Source: Pseudomonas wadenswilerensis (GTDB lineage: Bacteria; Pseudomonadota; Gammaproteobacteria; Pseudomonadales; Pseudomonadaceae). From it: a DNA stretch of 64,000 bases. Where the stretch lies: NCBI RefSeq assembly GCF_900497695.1, contig NZ_UIDD01000003.1, positions 124,001 to 188,000 on the forward strand, written 5' to 3'. The position numbers and the translations under genes were made by a program. Below the pieces are notes generated by a model. The model ran no database searches. It saw only the letters and a list, made by a program, of their open reading frames with translations, and had not been told where the DNA came from. Shown in pieces: positions 1-8,868 of the stretch. Numbering within the stretch: the first letter of the stretch is position 1; every line of letters starts with the position of its first letter.

Positions 1-887
1 TCGTGGTCGAGGCCGATGAGTACGACAGCGCCTTCTTCGACAAACGTTCGAAGTTCGTTCATTACCGCCCACGCACCGCGATCCTCAACAACCTTGAGTT
101 CGATCATGCGGATATCTTCCCTGACCTGGCAGCGATCGAGCGGCAGTTCCACCACTTGGTGCGGACCATTCCGAGCGAAGGGCTGGTGATTCATCCGACC
201 ACCGAGCCTGCTCTGGAGCGGGTGATCAAGATGGGTTGCTGGACGCCGGTGCAGACCACCGGTGAGGGCGGGCAGTGGCAGGTCAAGCTGCTCAGCGCCG
301 ATGGTTCGCGTTTCGAGGTCAGCTTCGAGGGCGAAACCCAGGGCGTGGTCGAGTGGGAGCTGACCGGTCAGCACAACGTCGCCAACGCCCTGGCCACCCT
401 GGCGGCCGCGCGTCATGTTGGTGTAGTGCCAGCTATGGGCATTGCCGCGTTGAGCGCTTTCAAGAGCGTCAAACGCCGTATGGAAAAGGTCGCTGAAGTG
501 CAAGGCGTGACCATCTATGATGATTTCGCCCACCACCCGACCGCCATCGCCACCACTCTGGACGGCCTGCGCAAGCGCATCGGCGATGCGCCGCTGATTG
601 CCGTGATCGAGCCGCGTTCCAATTCGATGAAACTCGGTGCCCACCGCGATGGCCTGCCGGAAGCCGTCAACGATGCCGACCAGGTGATCTGGTACGCACC
701 GCCGAACCTGGGCTGGGACCTGGCCGCCACCGCTGCCGAATGCAAGGTACCCGCTGTGGTCGCCGACAGCCTTGAAGCCATCATCGAACGGGTCAAGAGC
801 CAGGCCAAGCCCGGCACCCAGGTGGTGATCATGAGCAACGGCGGCTTCGGCGGCCTGCACGGCAAGTTGGCCGAGGCCCTGAAATGA
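1..887 (+). CDS. mpl: UDP-N-acetylmuramate:L-Ala-gamma-D-Glu-meso-DAP ligase (3' part)
   Basis: This is the C-terminal part of Mpl, a cytoplasmic Mur-type ligase that recycles peptidoglycan by joining the freed tripeptide directly to UDP-MurNAc. The reading frame is open at the left edge, so the start lies outside the window; the first full codon is at 3. Visible signatures are EADEYDSAF and FDKRSKF (the central ATPase domain of the Mur ligase family in its Mpl branch), [11 protein letters not shown], and the C-terminal [11 protein letters not shown] and [10 protein letters not shown] motifs. The stop overlaps the ubiX start by 4 nt (ATGA), suggesting translational coupling. Identity is firm; only completeness is uncertain. 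Confidence 0.95.
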   Translation, partial: VVEADEYDSAFFDKRSKFVHYRPRTAILNNLEFDHADIFPDLAAIERQFHHLVRTIPSEGLVIHPTTEPALERVIKMGCWTPVQTTGEGGQWQVKLLSADGSRFEVSFEGETQGVVEWELTGQHNVANALATLAAARHVGVVPAMGIAALSAFKSVKRRMEKVAEVQGVTIYDDFAHHPTAIATTLDGLRKRIGDAPLIAVIEPRSNSMKLGAHRDGLPEAVNDADQVIWYAPPNLGWDLAATAAECKVPAVVADSLEAIIERVKSQAKPGTQVVIMSNGGFGGLHGKLAEALK

Positions 888-1513
888 GCGGGCCGGAACG
901 CATCACCCTGGCCATGACCGGGGCTTCGGGGGCGCAGTATGGGCTGCGCCTGCTCGATTGCCTGGTGCGCGAAGACCGCGAGGTGCATTTTCTGATCTCC
1001 AAGGCCGCGCAACTGGTGATGGCCACCGAGACTGATGTGTTGCTGCCGGCCAAACCGCAAGCCATGCAAGCCTTCCTCACCGAATACACCGGCGCTGCGG
1101 CCGGGCAGATTCGCGTGTATGGCAAGGAAGACTGGATGTCGCCAGTGGCCTCGGGCTCCGGCGCGCCGGCGGCGATGGTGGTGGTGCCGTGCTCTACCGG
1201 TACCTTGTCGGCGATCGCCACCGGCGCCTGCAACAACCTCATCGAGCGGGCTGCGGATGTCACCTTGAAGGAGCGTCGGCAGCTGATCCTGGTGCCGCGT
1301 GAAGCGCCATTCTCGACCATCCACCTGGAGAACATGCTCAAGCTGTCGAACATGGGCGCGGTGATCCTGCCGGCGGCGCCGGGCTTTTATCATCAGCCGC
1401 AGACCATCGATGACCTGATCGACTTCGTTGTCGCGCGGATTCTCAACCTGCTGAACATTCCCCAGGACATGCTGCCACGTTGGGGCGAGCATCATTTCGG
1501 CGCGGATGAATGA
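884..1513 (+). CDS. ubiX: flavin prenyltransferase UbiX
   Basis: UbiX (209 aa) attaches a dimethylallyl group to FMN to make prenylated FMN, the cofactor of the UbiD decarboxylase in ubiquinone synthesis. The N-terminal TGASGAQYG is the FMN-binding loop of the flavoprotein fold. [13 protein letters not shown], the basic stretch [15 protein letters not shown] and the PAAPGFYH segment are diagnostic of the UbiX/Pad1 family. Length is normal. It overlaps mpl and the following lipoprotein gene by 4 nt on each side, so the three are probably read from one transcript. Confidence 0.95.
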   Translation: MSGPERITLAMTGASGAQYGLRLLDCLVREDREVHFLISKAAQLVMATETDVLLPAKPQAMQAFLTEYTGAAAGQIRVYGKEDWMSPVASGSGAPAAMVVVPCSTGTLSAIATGACNNLIERAADVTLKERRQLILVPREAPFSTIHLENMLKLSNMGAVILPAAPGFYHQPQTIDDLIDFVVARILNLLNIPQDMLPRWGEHHFGADE

Positions 1514-1797
1514 AGCGACTGCTTGGCGTGATGACGCTGTGCTTGGTGGCTAGCGGTTGCGCCAGCGTGCGCACCCTGGACGCGGCCAAGCCGGGTGCGC
1601 CGCTGGTGTATGCCGGTACGCGCCTGGATCTGTATGCCATGCAGGGTGGCTGTTGCGCCATGGACCGCTTCGGTGCCGAGGCGCCGAAGTATCCCGGGCT
1701 GGATCTGCCGGGCAGTGCCTTGCTCGATACCTTGCTGTTGCCGCTGTCGGTATTGACCGCGCTGGGGGTTGGGTTTCAGGCGACTGGCGGGTTGTAG
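1510..1797 (+). CDS. YceK/YidQ-family lipoprotein
   Basis: A 95-aa predicted lipoprotein: a short basic and hydrophobic leader ends in a lipobox (LVASGC, Cys17), so the mature protein should be lipidated. The rest, including a GCCAMDRFG segment and a hydrophobic C-terminal [10 protein letters not shown] stretch, resembles the YceK/YidQ (DUF1375) family of small envelope proteins of unknown role. Its ATG overlaps the ubiX stop by 4 nt. A REP pair follows directly. Family assignment comes from overall pattern and size, not from a catalytic motif. Confidence 0.8.
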   Translation: MKRLLGVMTLCLVASGCASVRTLDAAKPGAPLVYAGTRLDLYAMQGGCCAMDRFGAEAPKYPGLDLPGSALLDTLLLPLSVLTALGVGFQATGGL

Positions 1798-1802
1798 CGG
1801 CT

Positions 1803-1894
1803 GGCCTCATCGCCGGCAACGCCGGCTCCCACAGGGAGAATGTAGCTCCTTGTGGGAGCTGGCCTTGCCAGCGATGGGCTGCAAAGCAGCCCCA
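1803..1894. repeat. REP pair with adjacent short hairpin (REP-1)
   Basis: Two inverted copies of the P. putida-type repetitive extragenic palindrome (cores GCCGGCTCCCACAGG and TTGTGGGAGCTGG) flank a short spacer. They are followed at 1876-1893 by the perfect small hairpin GGGCTGC-AAA-GCAGCCC. It lies between two convergent stop codons, the usual place for REP elements. Related copies occur at 22880, 35192, 46067, 57941 and 62562. Confidence 0.85.
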
Positions 1895-1898
1895 GGTT

Positions 1899-2540
1899 CT
1901 ACTTGCCCAGCCTGCGCAACTCATCGGACTCGACAATCCGAATCCCGTCCTGCTCTTCCAGCGCCAGACGCCACAGTGCCCGGGCCAGCTGGCATGCCTC
2001 GATCCCTCGATACTTGCCCGGAATCAGCTTGGACAGTGGCCCGGCCAGCCTCTCCGACAGCCGCGGTTCGACGCGATCGCCCAGCAGCAGCGAAGGCCGG
2101 GCAATGGTCAGTTGCGGCCAGTCCTGGGCCTTCAATGCGGCCTCCATTTCGCCTTTGACCCGGTTGTAGAAGATCGGCGATCTACGGTCGGCACCCAGGG
2201 CGCTGACCACCAGCAAATGCCGCGCGCCCATCTCCCGGGCGCGTTTGCCGAAGGCGACGACCATGTCCAGGTCGACTGCGCGAAAGGCCGGCTCCGATCC
2301 GGCCTGCTTGATGGTGGTGCCCAGGCAGCAGAAGGCGATGTCGACGCGGCCTGCCAGTTGTGGGAGGAACACCGCCGGGTCACCCACCGGGTTTTCCAGG
2401 TGTGGGTGTTCGGCCAGTGGGCGACGGGTTGGGGCCAATACGCGGCTGACGGTGGGCTCGTTGAGCAGCCGATCAAGTAAGTGTTCACCGGTAAGACCGG
2501 TGGCTCCGGCAAGCAGGATATGCTGAGGCGTCAAGTACAT
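1899..2540 (-). CDS. NAD(P)-binding short-chain-like oxidoreductase
   Basis: A 213-aa protein with an N-terminal Rossmann nucleotide-binding loop ([14 protein letters not shown]), as in atypical short-chain dehydrogenases of the NmrA/YwnB-like group. Further family features are [13 protein letters not shown] (after the third strand), [11 protein letters not shown], the [12 protein letters not shown] segment that carries the catalytic Tyr-Lys position, and RPSLLLG. The substrate is unknown. It is reverse-oriented just upstream of the MORN-protein gene's 3' end (26-nt gap), and may be co-transcribed with it. Confidence 0.8.
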   Translation of the reverse strand: MYLTPQHILLAGATGLTGEHLLDRLLNEPTVSRVLAPTRRPLAEHPHLENPVGDPAVFLPQLAGRVDIAFCCLGTTIKQAGSEPAFRAVDLDMVVAFGKRAREMGARHLLVVSALGADRRSPIFYNRVKGEMEAALKAQDWPQLTIARPSLLLGDRVEPRLSERLAGPLSKLIPGKYRGIEACQLARALWRLALEEQDGIRIVESDELRRLGK

Positions 2541-2566
2541 GATGTCTCTCCCTTGATACAGTCAGC

Positions 2567-4300
2567 TTAGTGGTTACCGGCATTTTTTGCATGCTCGGCC
2601 TGTTGCTTGCCCGTATCACTTTGCAGGGCTTTGCGCGCTTGTTGCTGGCGCAGGCGCTGCCAGTGATCGAGTACGCCTTTGGGCGCCCAGATCTGTGGTT
2701 CGGAGGCATCGAAACCTTCGATCGCCTCGCGCTCCGAGACGGCGGCCCTGGCTCGTTCAAAGGCTTGTTGCAGGTCGTCGGTCTGGTTCAAGGCCTGGGC
2801 AAACAGCGCGTCGCCGAAGTAGGTGAAGTCCGCCTCTTCCGAGCAGCCGAACGACACCCGGTCGGCGCGCGAAGCGGTCATGATCAGGGTCCTGTCGTCC
2901 TTGAGCGGAGCGATATAGCCCCCTGAATAACAGGCCGAGATGACAATGATCTTGTCGCGGTCTTTTAATGGCGCCAGGGTGGCAGCCAGGGCATCGGCGG
3001 GCAGGTCGGCCAGTTGCAGGCGCGGTTGGTCGAGCACCAGTTCATGCTCATGGCTGCCGTGGCTGGTCAGATAGATGAACACCAGGTCTTCCGGGCCGCT
3101 GCGCTCTGCCAAAGTGCGCACGGCGCGGGCGAGGTTCTCGCGGGTGGCCATGGGCCGGTCGGCGAGGTGGTCGCGGTGGTTGACCAGGCTGACCTGGCCG
3201 ACCGCGCCGAAGCGGCTCTTGAGCATGTTGCTGACGTAGTCGGCTTCACGCAGGAATACGCTCTGCTTGCCATCGCCACCCAGAGCCAGGCTGTAGAGTT
3301 CGATTTGTGCGGTCGAAGCCGGCACCTTGGTCAGCGCTTGGTCAAGCAGGCTGCCCTGGTTGAGCAGTGCCAGTTCCAGCGGGTCGGGCAGCAGCTTGCC
3401 ATGCTCGTCGCGCACGCGCTGGCCATTGAGCCACAGGCCGCTTTCGCTGCGCCCGTCGACCAGGGTCAGGCGGCCATTGCCCTGGTAGGTGTCGTTCTCG
3501 AAGCCGCCGACATAGACACTGCCGTCAGGCAACTGCAGGCGGCCGTTACCGGAAAAGCGCCAGTCGCTGAAATTACCTTTGTAGTGGCTGCCGTCACTGC
3601 CGATCAGTTCGCCCTTGCCGCTGAGCGAGCCGTCCTTGAACTGACCGATCCACACGTCGCCGTCGGCGTTTTCATAACGACCCCGCCCTTCCAGGCGGTT
3701 GTCGTGAAAGGCGCCGATGTACTGATCGCCTTCGGCGCTGTTGAAGGTGCCGCTGCCTTCGAGCTGGCCGTTGACGAAATGGCCGCTGAACTGGTTGCCG
3801 CTGGCATCGCTGCGAATGCCTTCGCCGTTGGGCTTGCCCCGGGCGAACAGGCCCTGGTACTGGCTGCCGTCAGCCAGTTCAAGGTGGCCGGCGCCGTTGT
3901 ACTGGTCGTCCTTGAACTGGCCACGGTAGAGCAGGCCGGGTTCTTTCAGGGTGCCTTCGCCATCACGGCGGCCAAGCTTGAAGCCGCCGGTGTAGCTGCT
4001 ACCCGGCGTCTTCAGGGTGCCCAGGCCGTGGAACAGGCCCTGCTGGAACTGGCCCCGGTAGACCTCGCCATTGCTGCCGTGCCATTCACCCTGGCCGTGC
4101 CATTGGCCATTGAGGAAGTTGCCTTCATACCAGCTGCCATTGGGGTAGTCGATGCGCCCGGCACCTTGCAACAGACCATCGACCACCTCGCCTCGATAGC
4201 GGCCGCCATCGGGCAGGCGCGCATCGGGTGGCGACAACGGCTCGCCGTCACCGCAAGCGGCCAGTAGCAGGGTCAGGGCAAGAGGAACGAGTGGGCGCAT
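2567..4300 (-). CDS. MORN-repeat lipoprotein with C13 (caspase/legumain-fold) peptidase domain
   Basis: A 577-aa, two-part exported protein. Residues 1-16 form a lipoprotein signal (LLLAAC, Cys16). Residues about 35-292 carry eleven regular MORN-type units of about 23 residues (pattern Y-x-G-x-F-x-x-G ... G-x-G) plus a degenerate twelfth. Residues about 330-545 are a clan-CD cysteine-peptidase domain of the C13 type: a hydrophobic strand leads into SHG (His414), and a second leads into SACYSG (Cys457), the expected catalytic dyad. A Gln/Lys-rich tail follows. MORN units usually bind membranes or proteins, so an anchored protease that recognises envelope partners is plausible. The substrate is unknown. 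Confidence 0.85.
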   Translation of the reverse strand: MRPLVPLALTLLLAACGDGEPLSPPDARLPDGGRYRGEVVDGLLQGAGRIDYPNGSWYEGNFLNGQWHGQGEWHGSNGEVYRGQFQQGLFHGLGTLKTPGSSYTGGFKLGRRDGEGTLKEPGLLYRGQFKDDQYNGAGHLELADGSQYQGLFARGKPNGEGIRSDASGNQFSGHFVNGQLEGSGTFNSAEGDQYIGAFHDNRLEGRGRYENADGDVWIGQFKDGSLSGKGELIGSDGSHYKGNFSDWRFSGNGRLQLPDGSVYVGGFENDTYQGNGRLTLVDGRSESGLWLNGQRVRDEHGKLLPDPLELALLNQGSLLDQALTKVPASTAQIELYSLALGGDGKQSVFLREADYVSNMLKSRFGAVGQVSLVNHRDHLADRPMATRENLARAVRTLAERSGPEDLVFIYLTSHGSHEHELVLDQPRLQLADLPADALAATLAPLKDRDKIIVISACYSGGYIAPLKDDRTLIMTASRADRVSFGCSEEADFTYFGDALFAQALNQTDDLQQAFERARAAVSEREAIEGFDASEPQIWAPKGVLDHWQRLRQQQARKALQSDTGKQQAEHAKNAGNH

Positions 4301-4388
4301 GGCGGGGTCCGGACGAGTGAGGCCCCGAGTATGCCGCAGAATGCGGCGGGTGAAACAGTCGCCAGGACGGTTTCACCCATTGCCTGGC

Positions 4389-4844
4389 TCAGACGAAGCA
4401 GAGCGACAGCGGTTCGGCAATGTAGGCAGGTTTTTCCTGGCCTTCGATTTCCAGGGTGGCGGTGACCTTGAGCAGCCATTGCCCGGGCTTCTTCTCGGTG
4501 GCGTCAGTCAGGTCGACCTTGAGCCGCACCTTGCTGTCGACCTTCACCGGCTGGATGAAACGCACGCTGTCCAGGCCATAGTTGACAGCCATCTTCAGGC
4601 CTTCAGGCACAACCAGAATGCCTTCCATCAACTTGGGAATCAGCGACAGGGTGAGAAAACCGTGAGCGATGGTGCTGCCAAATGGCGTTTTTGCCGCCTT
4701 GTCCGGGTCGACGTGGATGAACTGGAAGTCGCCGGTGGCCTCGGCGAACAGGTTGATGCGTTGTTGATCGATGGTCAGCCATTCGGAACGTCCAAGTTCC
4801 TTTCCAACGTACTGCGAAAGCTCTGCAACAGGTACATAGGGCAT
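4389..4844 (-). CDS. MaoC-family hot-dog dehydratase
   Basis: A 151-aa MaoC-like protein, the single hot-dog fold of (R)-specific enoyl-CoA hydratases. The hydratase motif is visible as GDFQFIHVDPDKA, with the catalytic pair Asp39 and His44, followed by STIAHGFLTLSL. I chose the ATG at 4844, preceded by GGAGAG, over an upstream in-frame ATG that would add 22 residues of non-family sequence. The physiological substrate (fatty-acid or polyhydroxyalkanoate precursor) cannot be read from the sequence. Confidence 0.85.
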   Translation of the reverse strand: MPYVPVAELSQYVGKELGRSEWLTIDQQRINLFAEATGDFQFIHVDPDKAAKTPFGSTIAHGFLTLSLIPKLMEGILVVPEGLKMAVNYGLDSVRFIQPVKVDSKVRLKVDLTDATEKKPGQWLLKVTATLEIEGQEKPAYIAEPLSLCFV

Positions 4845-4969
4845 TGTGACTCTCCAGATTGTCTTTGGTTTCTTATGACTTCGGCAGATTCGAAGACCTA
4901 AGATCAGCACGCCTGCAGGGTGCGGTCAAGTCGGCGAATATCGGCTTATAAGCCGGTCGTTAGCGTGCT

Positions 4970-4975
4970 TATAAT
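4970..4975 (+). promoter_or_regulatory. possible -10 element for the cidA/lrgA-lrgB pair
   Basis: A perfect TATAAT hexamer sits about 20 nt upstream of the Shine-Dalgarno (AAGGAG, 4990-4995) of the cidA/lrgA-like gene. No good -35 hexamer lies 16-18 nt upstream, so the promoter call is weak. Confidence 0.35.
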
Positions 4976-5001
4976 GGCCGCCGGGCTTCAAGGAGATGCT
5001 T

Positions 5002-5364
5002 ATGCTGTTGCGTGGTTTGACCTGGCTGGTGCTGTTCCAGTTGTTCGGGACGGCGATCAATCACCTGTTCGTGCCGATCCTTCCGGGGCCGATCATCGGT
5101 CTGCTGTTGCTGCTGGTGTTCCTGATGCTGCGCGGCGAAGTGGGCGCGCCCCTGAGCGAGGCGGCCAACAGTCTGCTGCGCTACCTGCCTCTCTTGCTGG
5201 TACCGCCGGCGGTGGGGGTGATGGTCTATGCCGCGGATATTGCCGCGGACTTCTGGGCCATCGTCGGCGCCCTGGTGCTGTCGGCGTTGCTCACCCTGGT
5301 GTTTGTCGGTGTGCTGATGCACAAGCTGATGGCCCGCCAGGGCACCCACAAGGAGCAGCCATGA
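5002..5364 (+). CDS. CidA/LrgA family membrane protein
   Basis: A 120-aa polytopic inner-membrane protein of the holin-like CidA/LrgA family, linked in other bacteria to control of murein hydrolase activity, lysis and by-product export. Four hydrophobic segments are apparent, and the PILPGPIIGLLLLL motif is typical of the family. The ATG at 5002 has AAGGAG six nt upstream; an ATG at 4996 overlaps that site and is less likely. Its stop overlaps the lrgB-like start (ATGA), so the pair is translationally coupled. Confidence 0.9.
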   Translation: MLLRGLTWLVLFQLFGTAINHLFVPILPGPIIGLLLLLVFLMLRGEVGAPLSEAANSLLRYLPLLLVPPAVGVMVYAADIAADFWAIVGALVLSALLTLVFVGVLMHKLMARQGTHKEQP

Positions 5365-6077
5365 GCCTGGACTGGAGCGGCGCCGTCGACGCCGTCATTC
5401 ACCATCCGCTGTTCGGCATCGGCATCACCCTGGGCGCCTATCAACTGGTGCTGGCTGCCTATGAGAAGACCCGCTGGATCTTCCTGCAACCGGTGCTGGT
5501 GTCGATGCTGGTGGTCATTGGCGTACTGCTCACCTGTGGCCTGACCTACAGCGAGTACCGTAAAAGCACCGAGATCATGAACATCCTCCTGGGCCCGGCG
5601 ACCGTGGCTCTGGCGGTACCGCTCTACCTCAACCTTCGGCGCATTCGCCAGCTGTTCTGGCCGACTTTTACTACGCTGGTAATCGGAGGGGTGTTCGCCA
5701 CCGGCGCCTGCCTGTTGCTGGGCTGGTGGTTCGGCGCCGAGCACATGATCCTGATGACCATGGCGCCAAAATCGGTGACTTCGCCGATTGCCATGTTGGT
5801 GGCCGAGCAGATTGGTGGCGTGGCCGCGCTGGCGGCGGTGTTCGTACTGATCACCGGGGTGATCGGGGCGATTTTCGGTCCGGCGCTGCTGTCGCGCTGT
5901 GGCGTGCACAGCCCCGAGGCGCGGGGCATGGCCCTCGGCGTTACCGCGCATGCGGTGGGCACTTCGGTGGCGCTGCAGGAAAGTGAAGAATGCGGGGCCT
6001 TCGCGGCCCTGGCGATGAGCCTGATGGGGGTTGCCACGGCGGTGTTCCTGCCCCTGGCGGTTAGCCTGGTTGCTTGA
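5361..6077 (+). CDS. LrgB/CidB family membrane protein
   Basis: A 238-aa partner of the preceding CidA/LrgA-like protein, with several transmembrane segments. Family marks include LLGPATVALAVPLY, the conserved APKSVTSPIAM loop and RGMALGVTAHAVGTS near the C-terminus. It corresponds to the LrgB/CidB/YohK group, which forms a membrane system with the holin-like partner. Start at the ATG overlapping the upstream stop; a long in-frame extension upstream is only the shadow of the neighbouring gene. Confidence 0.92.
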   Translation: MSLDWSGAVDAVIHHPLFGIGITLGAYQLVLAAYEKTRWIFLQPVLVSMLVVIGVLLTCGLTYSEYRKSTEIMNILLGPATVALAVPLYLNLRRIRQLFWPTFTTLVIGGVFATGACLLLGWWFGAEHMILMTMAPKSVTSPIAMLVAEQIGGVAALAAVFVLITGVIGAIFGPALLSRCGVHSPEARGMALGVTAHAVGTSVALQESEECGAFAALAMSLMGVATAVFLPLAVSLVA

Positions 6078-6086
6078 GGAGTTGCA

Positions 6087-6677
6087 ATGACGTTACCCCT
6101 GTTTCCGCTCAATACCGTGCTGTTTCCAGGCTGCTTTCTCGATTTGCAGATATTCGAGGCGCGCTACCTGGACATGATCGGCCGCATCATGAAGCAGGGC
6201 GGCGGCTTTGGTGTGGTGTGCATTCTTGAAGGCGAGCAGGTTGGCAGTGCGCCGAGCGGTTTCTCGCAGATCGGCTGCGAGGCGCTGATTCGTGATTTCC
6301 AGCAGCAGGACAACGGCCTGCTGGGTATTCGCGTCGAGGGCACCCGACGCTTTCGCGTCGGGCCGTTCGAGGTGCAGAAGGATCAGTTGCTGGTTGCTGA
6401 TGTGTCCTGGCTGCCTGAACTTGCCGATGAGTCGCTGGAAGATGACCACCACGACTTGCTGGCGCTGCTGCAGGCGCTGGGCGAGCACCCGATGGTCGAA
6501 GCCTTGGGCATGCCGGTACCCGTGACGGGCCAGCAGGCACTGGCCAATCAGTTGGCCTACCTGCTGCCCTTCGTCGAAGAAGACAAGCTCGACCTGTTGG
6601 CCATCGATTCGCCGCACAAACGCCTGGAGGCTATCCAGGCGCTGCTCGATCGGCTGCAGGGCGAGCTGTTCGCCTGA
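6087..6677 (+). CDS. Lon substrate-binding (LON) domain protein without protease
   Basis: A 196-aa protein matching only the N-terminal LON substrate-recognition domain: LPLFPLNTVLFPG at the start, LQIFEARYLDMI, then GTRRFRV. No Walker motifs or Lon protease Ser-Lys dyad follow, so it is a stand-alone LON-domain protein common in Proteobacteria. A role as adaptor or ligand-binding protein is inference. It starts 9 nt after the lrgB-like gene with a GAGG site and may belong to the same transcript. Confidence 0.88.
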   Translation: MTLPLFPLNTVLFPGCFLDLQIFEARYLDMIGRIMKQGGGFGVVCILEGEQVGSAPSGFSQIGCEALIRDFQQQDNGLLGIRVEGTRRFRVGPFEVQKDQLLVADVSWLPELADESLEDDHHDLLALLQALGEHPMVEALGMPVPVTGQQALANQLAYLLPFVEEDKLDLLAIDSPHKRLEAIQALLDRLQGELFA

Positions 6678-6681
6678 GCCC

Positions 6682-7998
6682 TCAGTACTGGTAGCGCAGC
6701 AGGGCGTGGGGCAGCGCGTGCAGGGCGAAGAATGCCAGCAGCGCGACGCACGCCGGCAGGATCAGCCACCACACCCGCAGCGGCAGGGCCGTGAGCGGTT
6801 GACGCTGCTGGGTCAGGGTCAGGCTGGTGGCACACACGCAGCAGGCGAGCATGGCGCCGGCGAGAATGTCGGTCGGCCAGTGCGCGCCCAGATAGACCCG
6901 TGACAGCGCGATCGACAGCGCCGGAATGCAGCCCAGCAGGATCCAGGTCAGGCGCATGCGCGGCGGTTGTCCGCGCCCGGCCAGTACTGCCAGCACCAGA
7001 AAGAACGCAAACGACGCCGAACTGTGGCCGCTGGGCATGCTATAGGTGGTCAGCGGATCGGTCAGTACTTCCGGGCGGGCCCGGGCAAATAGCCATTTAA
7101 GGCTGCCGTTGGCCAGTGCCGTGCCGATCAGGGTGCTGCCGGCGAGAATCGCCGGGCGCCATTGCCGGGCCAGCAGCAGCAGGCCAGTGAGCAGGCCGCC
7201 AAGGAAAAACTGGGTACGGAAATCGCCGAGGCGGGTGATCAGCACCACCGTGCCGTCGATGGCGCGACTGCGGTTTTCCTGGATCAGGGTCATCAGGCCC
7301 TGGTCGAACTGGGTCAGGTACGGCCAGCCGAAAAACAGCCCGGTCAGGGCCAGCAGGCTCATCCCGGCAATCAGTCGGGTGCCGCGGCGCATGCTGCGCA
7401 GGCTGCTGTTGATGCTCAGGCCGATCAGCAACGCCAGGCCGCCGACGACCACTCCGGCCTGTGGCCAGAAGCCTTCCGGCAGCGGCAGGCGCATGGCTGC
7501 TCCCGTGGCCCAGCCTGGCAGCAGGTAAGCCACCGCCCAGCCGGCCCCGGCGATCAGGCTTACCGCGATAAAGCGTGGCAGCGGCATGTCGAACATGCCG
7601 GCGACCATGGGCAGCATTGGCCGCAGCGGGCCGATGAAGCGCCCGACCAGCAGGCTGGCGATACCGTAGCGCTGGAAATAGGTCTCGGCGCTGCCGATCC
7701 ATTCAGGATGATGGCGCAGCAGCGGCAAGCGGCGGATGTTCTGGTGAAAGCGCCGGCCCAGGGTGTAGGAGATCGCGTCACCGAGCAGGCCACCGGCAAA
7801 GCCCAGCAGCAGGGTTTCACCCAGCGTCAGGGCGCCGCTGCCAGCCAGTACCGCGACGGCGAACAACAGGACGGTGCCGGGGACGATGATCCCGGCTATT
7901 GCCAGGCATTCCACGCAGGCCACCAGAAAAATCGCCAATCCCAGCCATTGCGGGTTGGCGCTGAGCCAAGTGGTCAGGCTGTCGAGCCATGGGCCCAT
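6682..7998 (-). CDS. fused DedA-family / PAP2 phosphatase membrane protein
   Basis: A 438-aa inner-membrane fusion. The N-terminal half (about residues 1-200) is DedA/SNARE-associated-like, with GDAISYTLGRRF and GRFIGPLRPMLPMVAG. The C-terminal half (about 225-430) is a PAP2-type lipid phosphatase with all three motifs: KWLFARARP, PSGH in YSMPSGHSSAS, and SRVYLGAHWPTD. DedA proteins include undecaprenyl-phosphate and other lipid flippases, and PAP2 enzymes dephosphorylate undecaprenyl or phosphatidylglycerol pyrophosphates. The fusion therefore suggests coupled lipid-carrier recycling, which is inference. Confidence 0.9.
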   Translation of the reverse strand: MGPWLDSLTTWLSANPQWLGLAIFLVACVECLAIAGIIVPGTVLLFAVAVLAGSGALTLGETLLLGFAGGLLGDAISYTLGRRFHQNIRRLPLLRHHPEWIGSAETYFQRYGIASLLVGRFIGPLRPMLPMVAGMFDMPLPRFIAVSLIAGAGWAVAYLLPGWATGAAMRLPLPEGFWPQAGVVVGGLALLIGLSINSSLRSMRRGTRLIAGMSLLALTGLFFGWPYLTQFDQGLMTLIQENRSRAIDGTVVLITRLGDFRTQFFLGGLLTGLLLLARQWRPAILAGSTLIGTALANGSLKWLFARARPEVLTDPLTTYSMPSGHSSASFAFFLVLAVLAGRGQPPRMRLTWILLGCIPALSIALSRVYLGAHWPTDILAGAMLACCVCATSLTLTQQRQPLTALPLRVWWLILPACVALLAFFALHALPHALLRYQY

Positions 7999-8002
7999 CG
8001 TG

Positions 8003-8695
8003 TCAGTTTCCTTGTGTCAGTAAGAAGTAATCCCGGCCTTCGACTTGGCCCCGGCGCAGCGGGTTCCGTGTGCAATGGCGGGCGAAGTCGGCGTCGACGA
8101 ACCGGTAGGGCAGATGTTCATCACGGCCGTGGGGAATCCCCAGGCGGGTGGTCTGGATAATTTGTTTCACTTTGATACCGCAGTCCTCGACAAACAGCTG
8201 CTCGGCATCGAAGCGTTTGCCGTCCCAATGCGGAACTTTCAGGCCCAGGGCCTTGCACAGCAGGGTCTGCCCGGCACACAGGCGCTCGGGTGGGCGCGCC
8301 TGGCCGCTGGCGTCGGGGTTGTTCAGTTGCATTTGCGCCAGGCTGTTGTCATCCGAAAGGGCGTCGACGAAGGGGTAGGCCGACTTGATCAGCACAGCAT
8401 TGCCCGGCCCGTGGGCGCTGAAGTTCAGCGAGTCGCCGCCGCGGGCGTAGTACATGTAAATGTGCCCGCCGTCGAGGAACAGCGCCTTGCGTTTCTCGGT
8501 GTAGCCGAGCGAGGCGTGGCTGCCCTTGTCGGTGAGGTAGTAGGCCTCGGTCTCGATGATCCGCGCCGCCAGCCAGTACGGGCCGTGACGGTGGCGGATG
8601 ACCTTGCCCAGCAGAGCCCTGGCCAGTTCCCCGGCGTCGCGGTCGAAGAAACTGTCGGGCAGGGCCTTGAGCGGGCAGGGGGCAGAATCGGGCAT
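8003..8695 (-). CDS. DNA-3-methyladenine glycosylase (AAG/MPG family)
   Basis: A 230-aa homologue of alkyladenine DNA glycosylase, which excises alkylated purines to start base-excision repair. The conserved RIIETEAY motif holds the likely catalytic Glu48, and [28 protein letters not shown] and [13 protein letters not shown] are family blocks. An in-frame TTG at 8737 would add 14 residues; I prefer the ATG at 8695 because the family core begins soon after it, although neither start has a strong ribosome-binding site. Confidence 0.9.
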   Translation of the reverse strand: MPDSAPCPLKALPDSFFDRDAGELARALLGKVIRHRHGPYWLAARIIETEAYYLTDKGSHASLGYTEKRKALFLDGGHIYMYYARGGDSLNFSAHGPGNAVLIKSAYPFVDALSDDNSLAQMQLNNPDASGQARPPERLCAGQTLLCKALGLKVPHWDGKRFDAEQLFVEDCGIKVKQIIQTTRLGIPHGRDEHLPYRFVDADFARHCTRNPLRRGQVEGRDYFLLTQGN

Positions 8696-8868
8696 GCTGG
8701 CGGGGTTCGCGGGTGGGCAGGTGGGCGATGATAGCAATTTCTGTCTTAATCAACCCTGAATGGCCAATATCAGCACTCTTTTCGACCATCCGCCTGTCAC
8801 CGCTGGGCGTGGGACCACGCGACAGTTATAATCATCCGATTTTCCCCTTCGCCAAGACCACTGAGCCC

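Noticed and set aside
3014..4267. 417-codon + strand frame opposite the MORN protein
   Set aside because: Its Ala/Val-rich repeats mirror the MORN repeats on the other strand; no start signals or family motifs.
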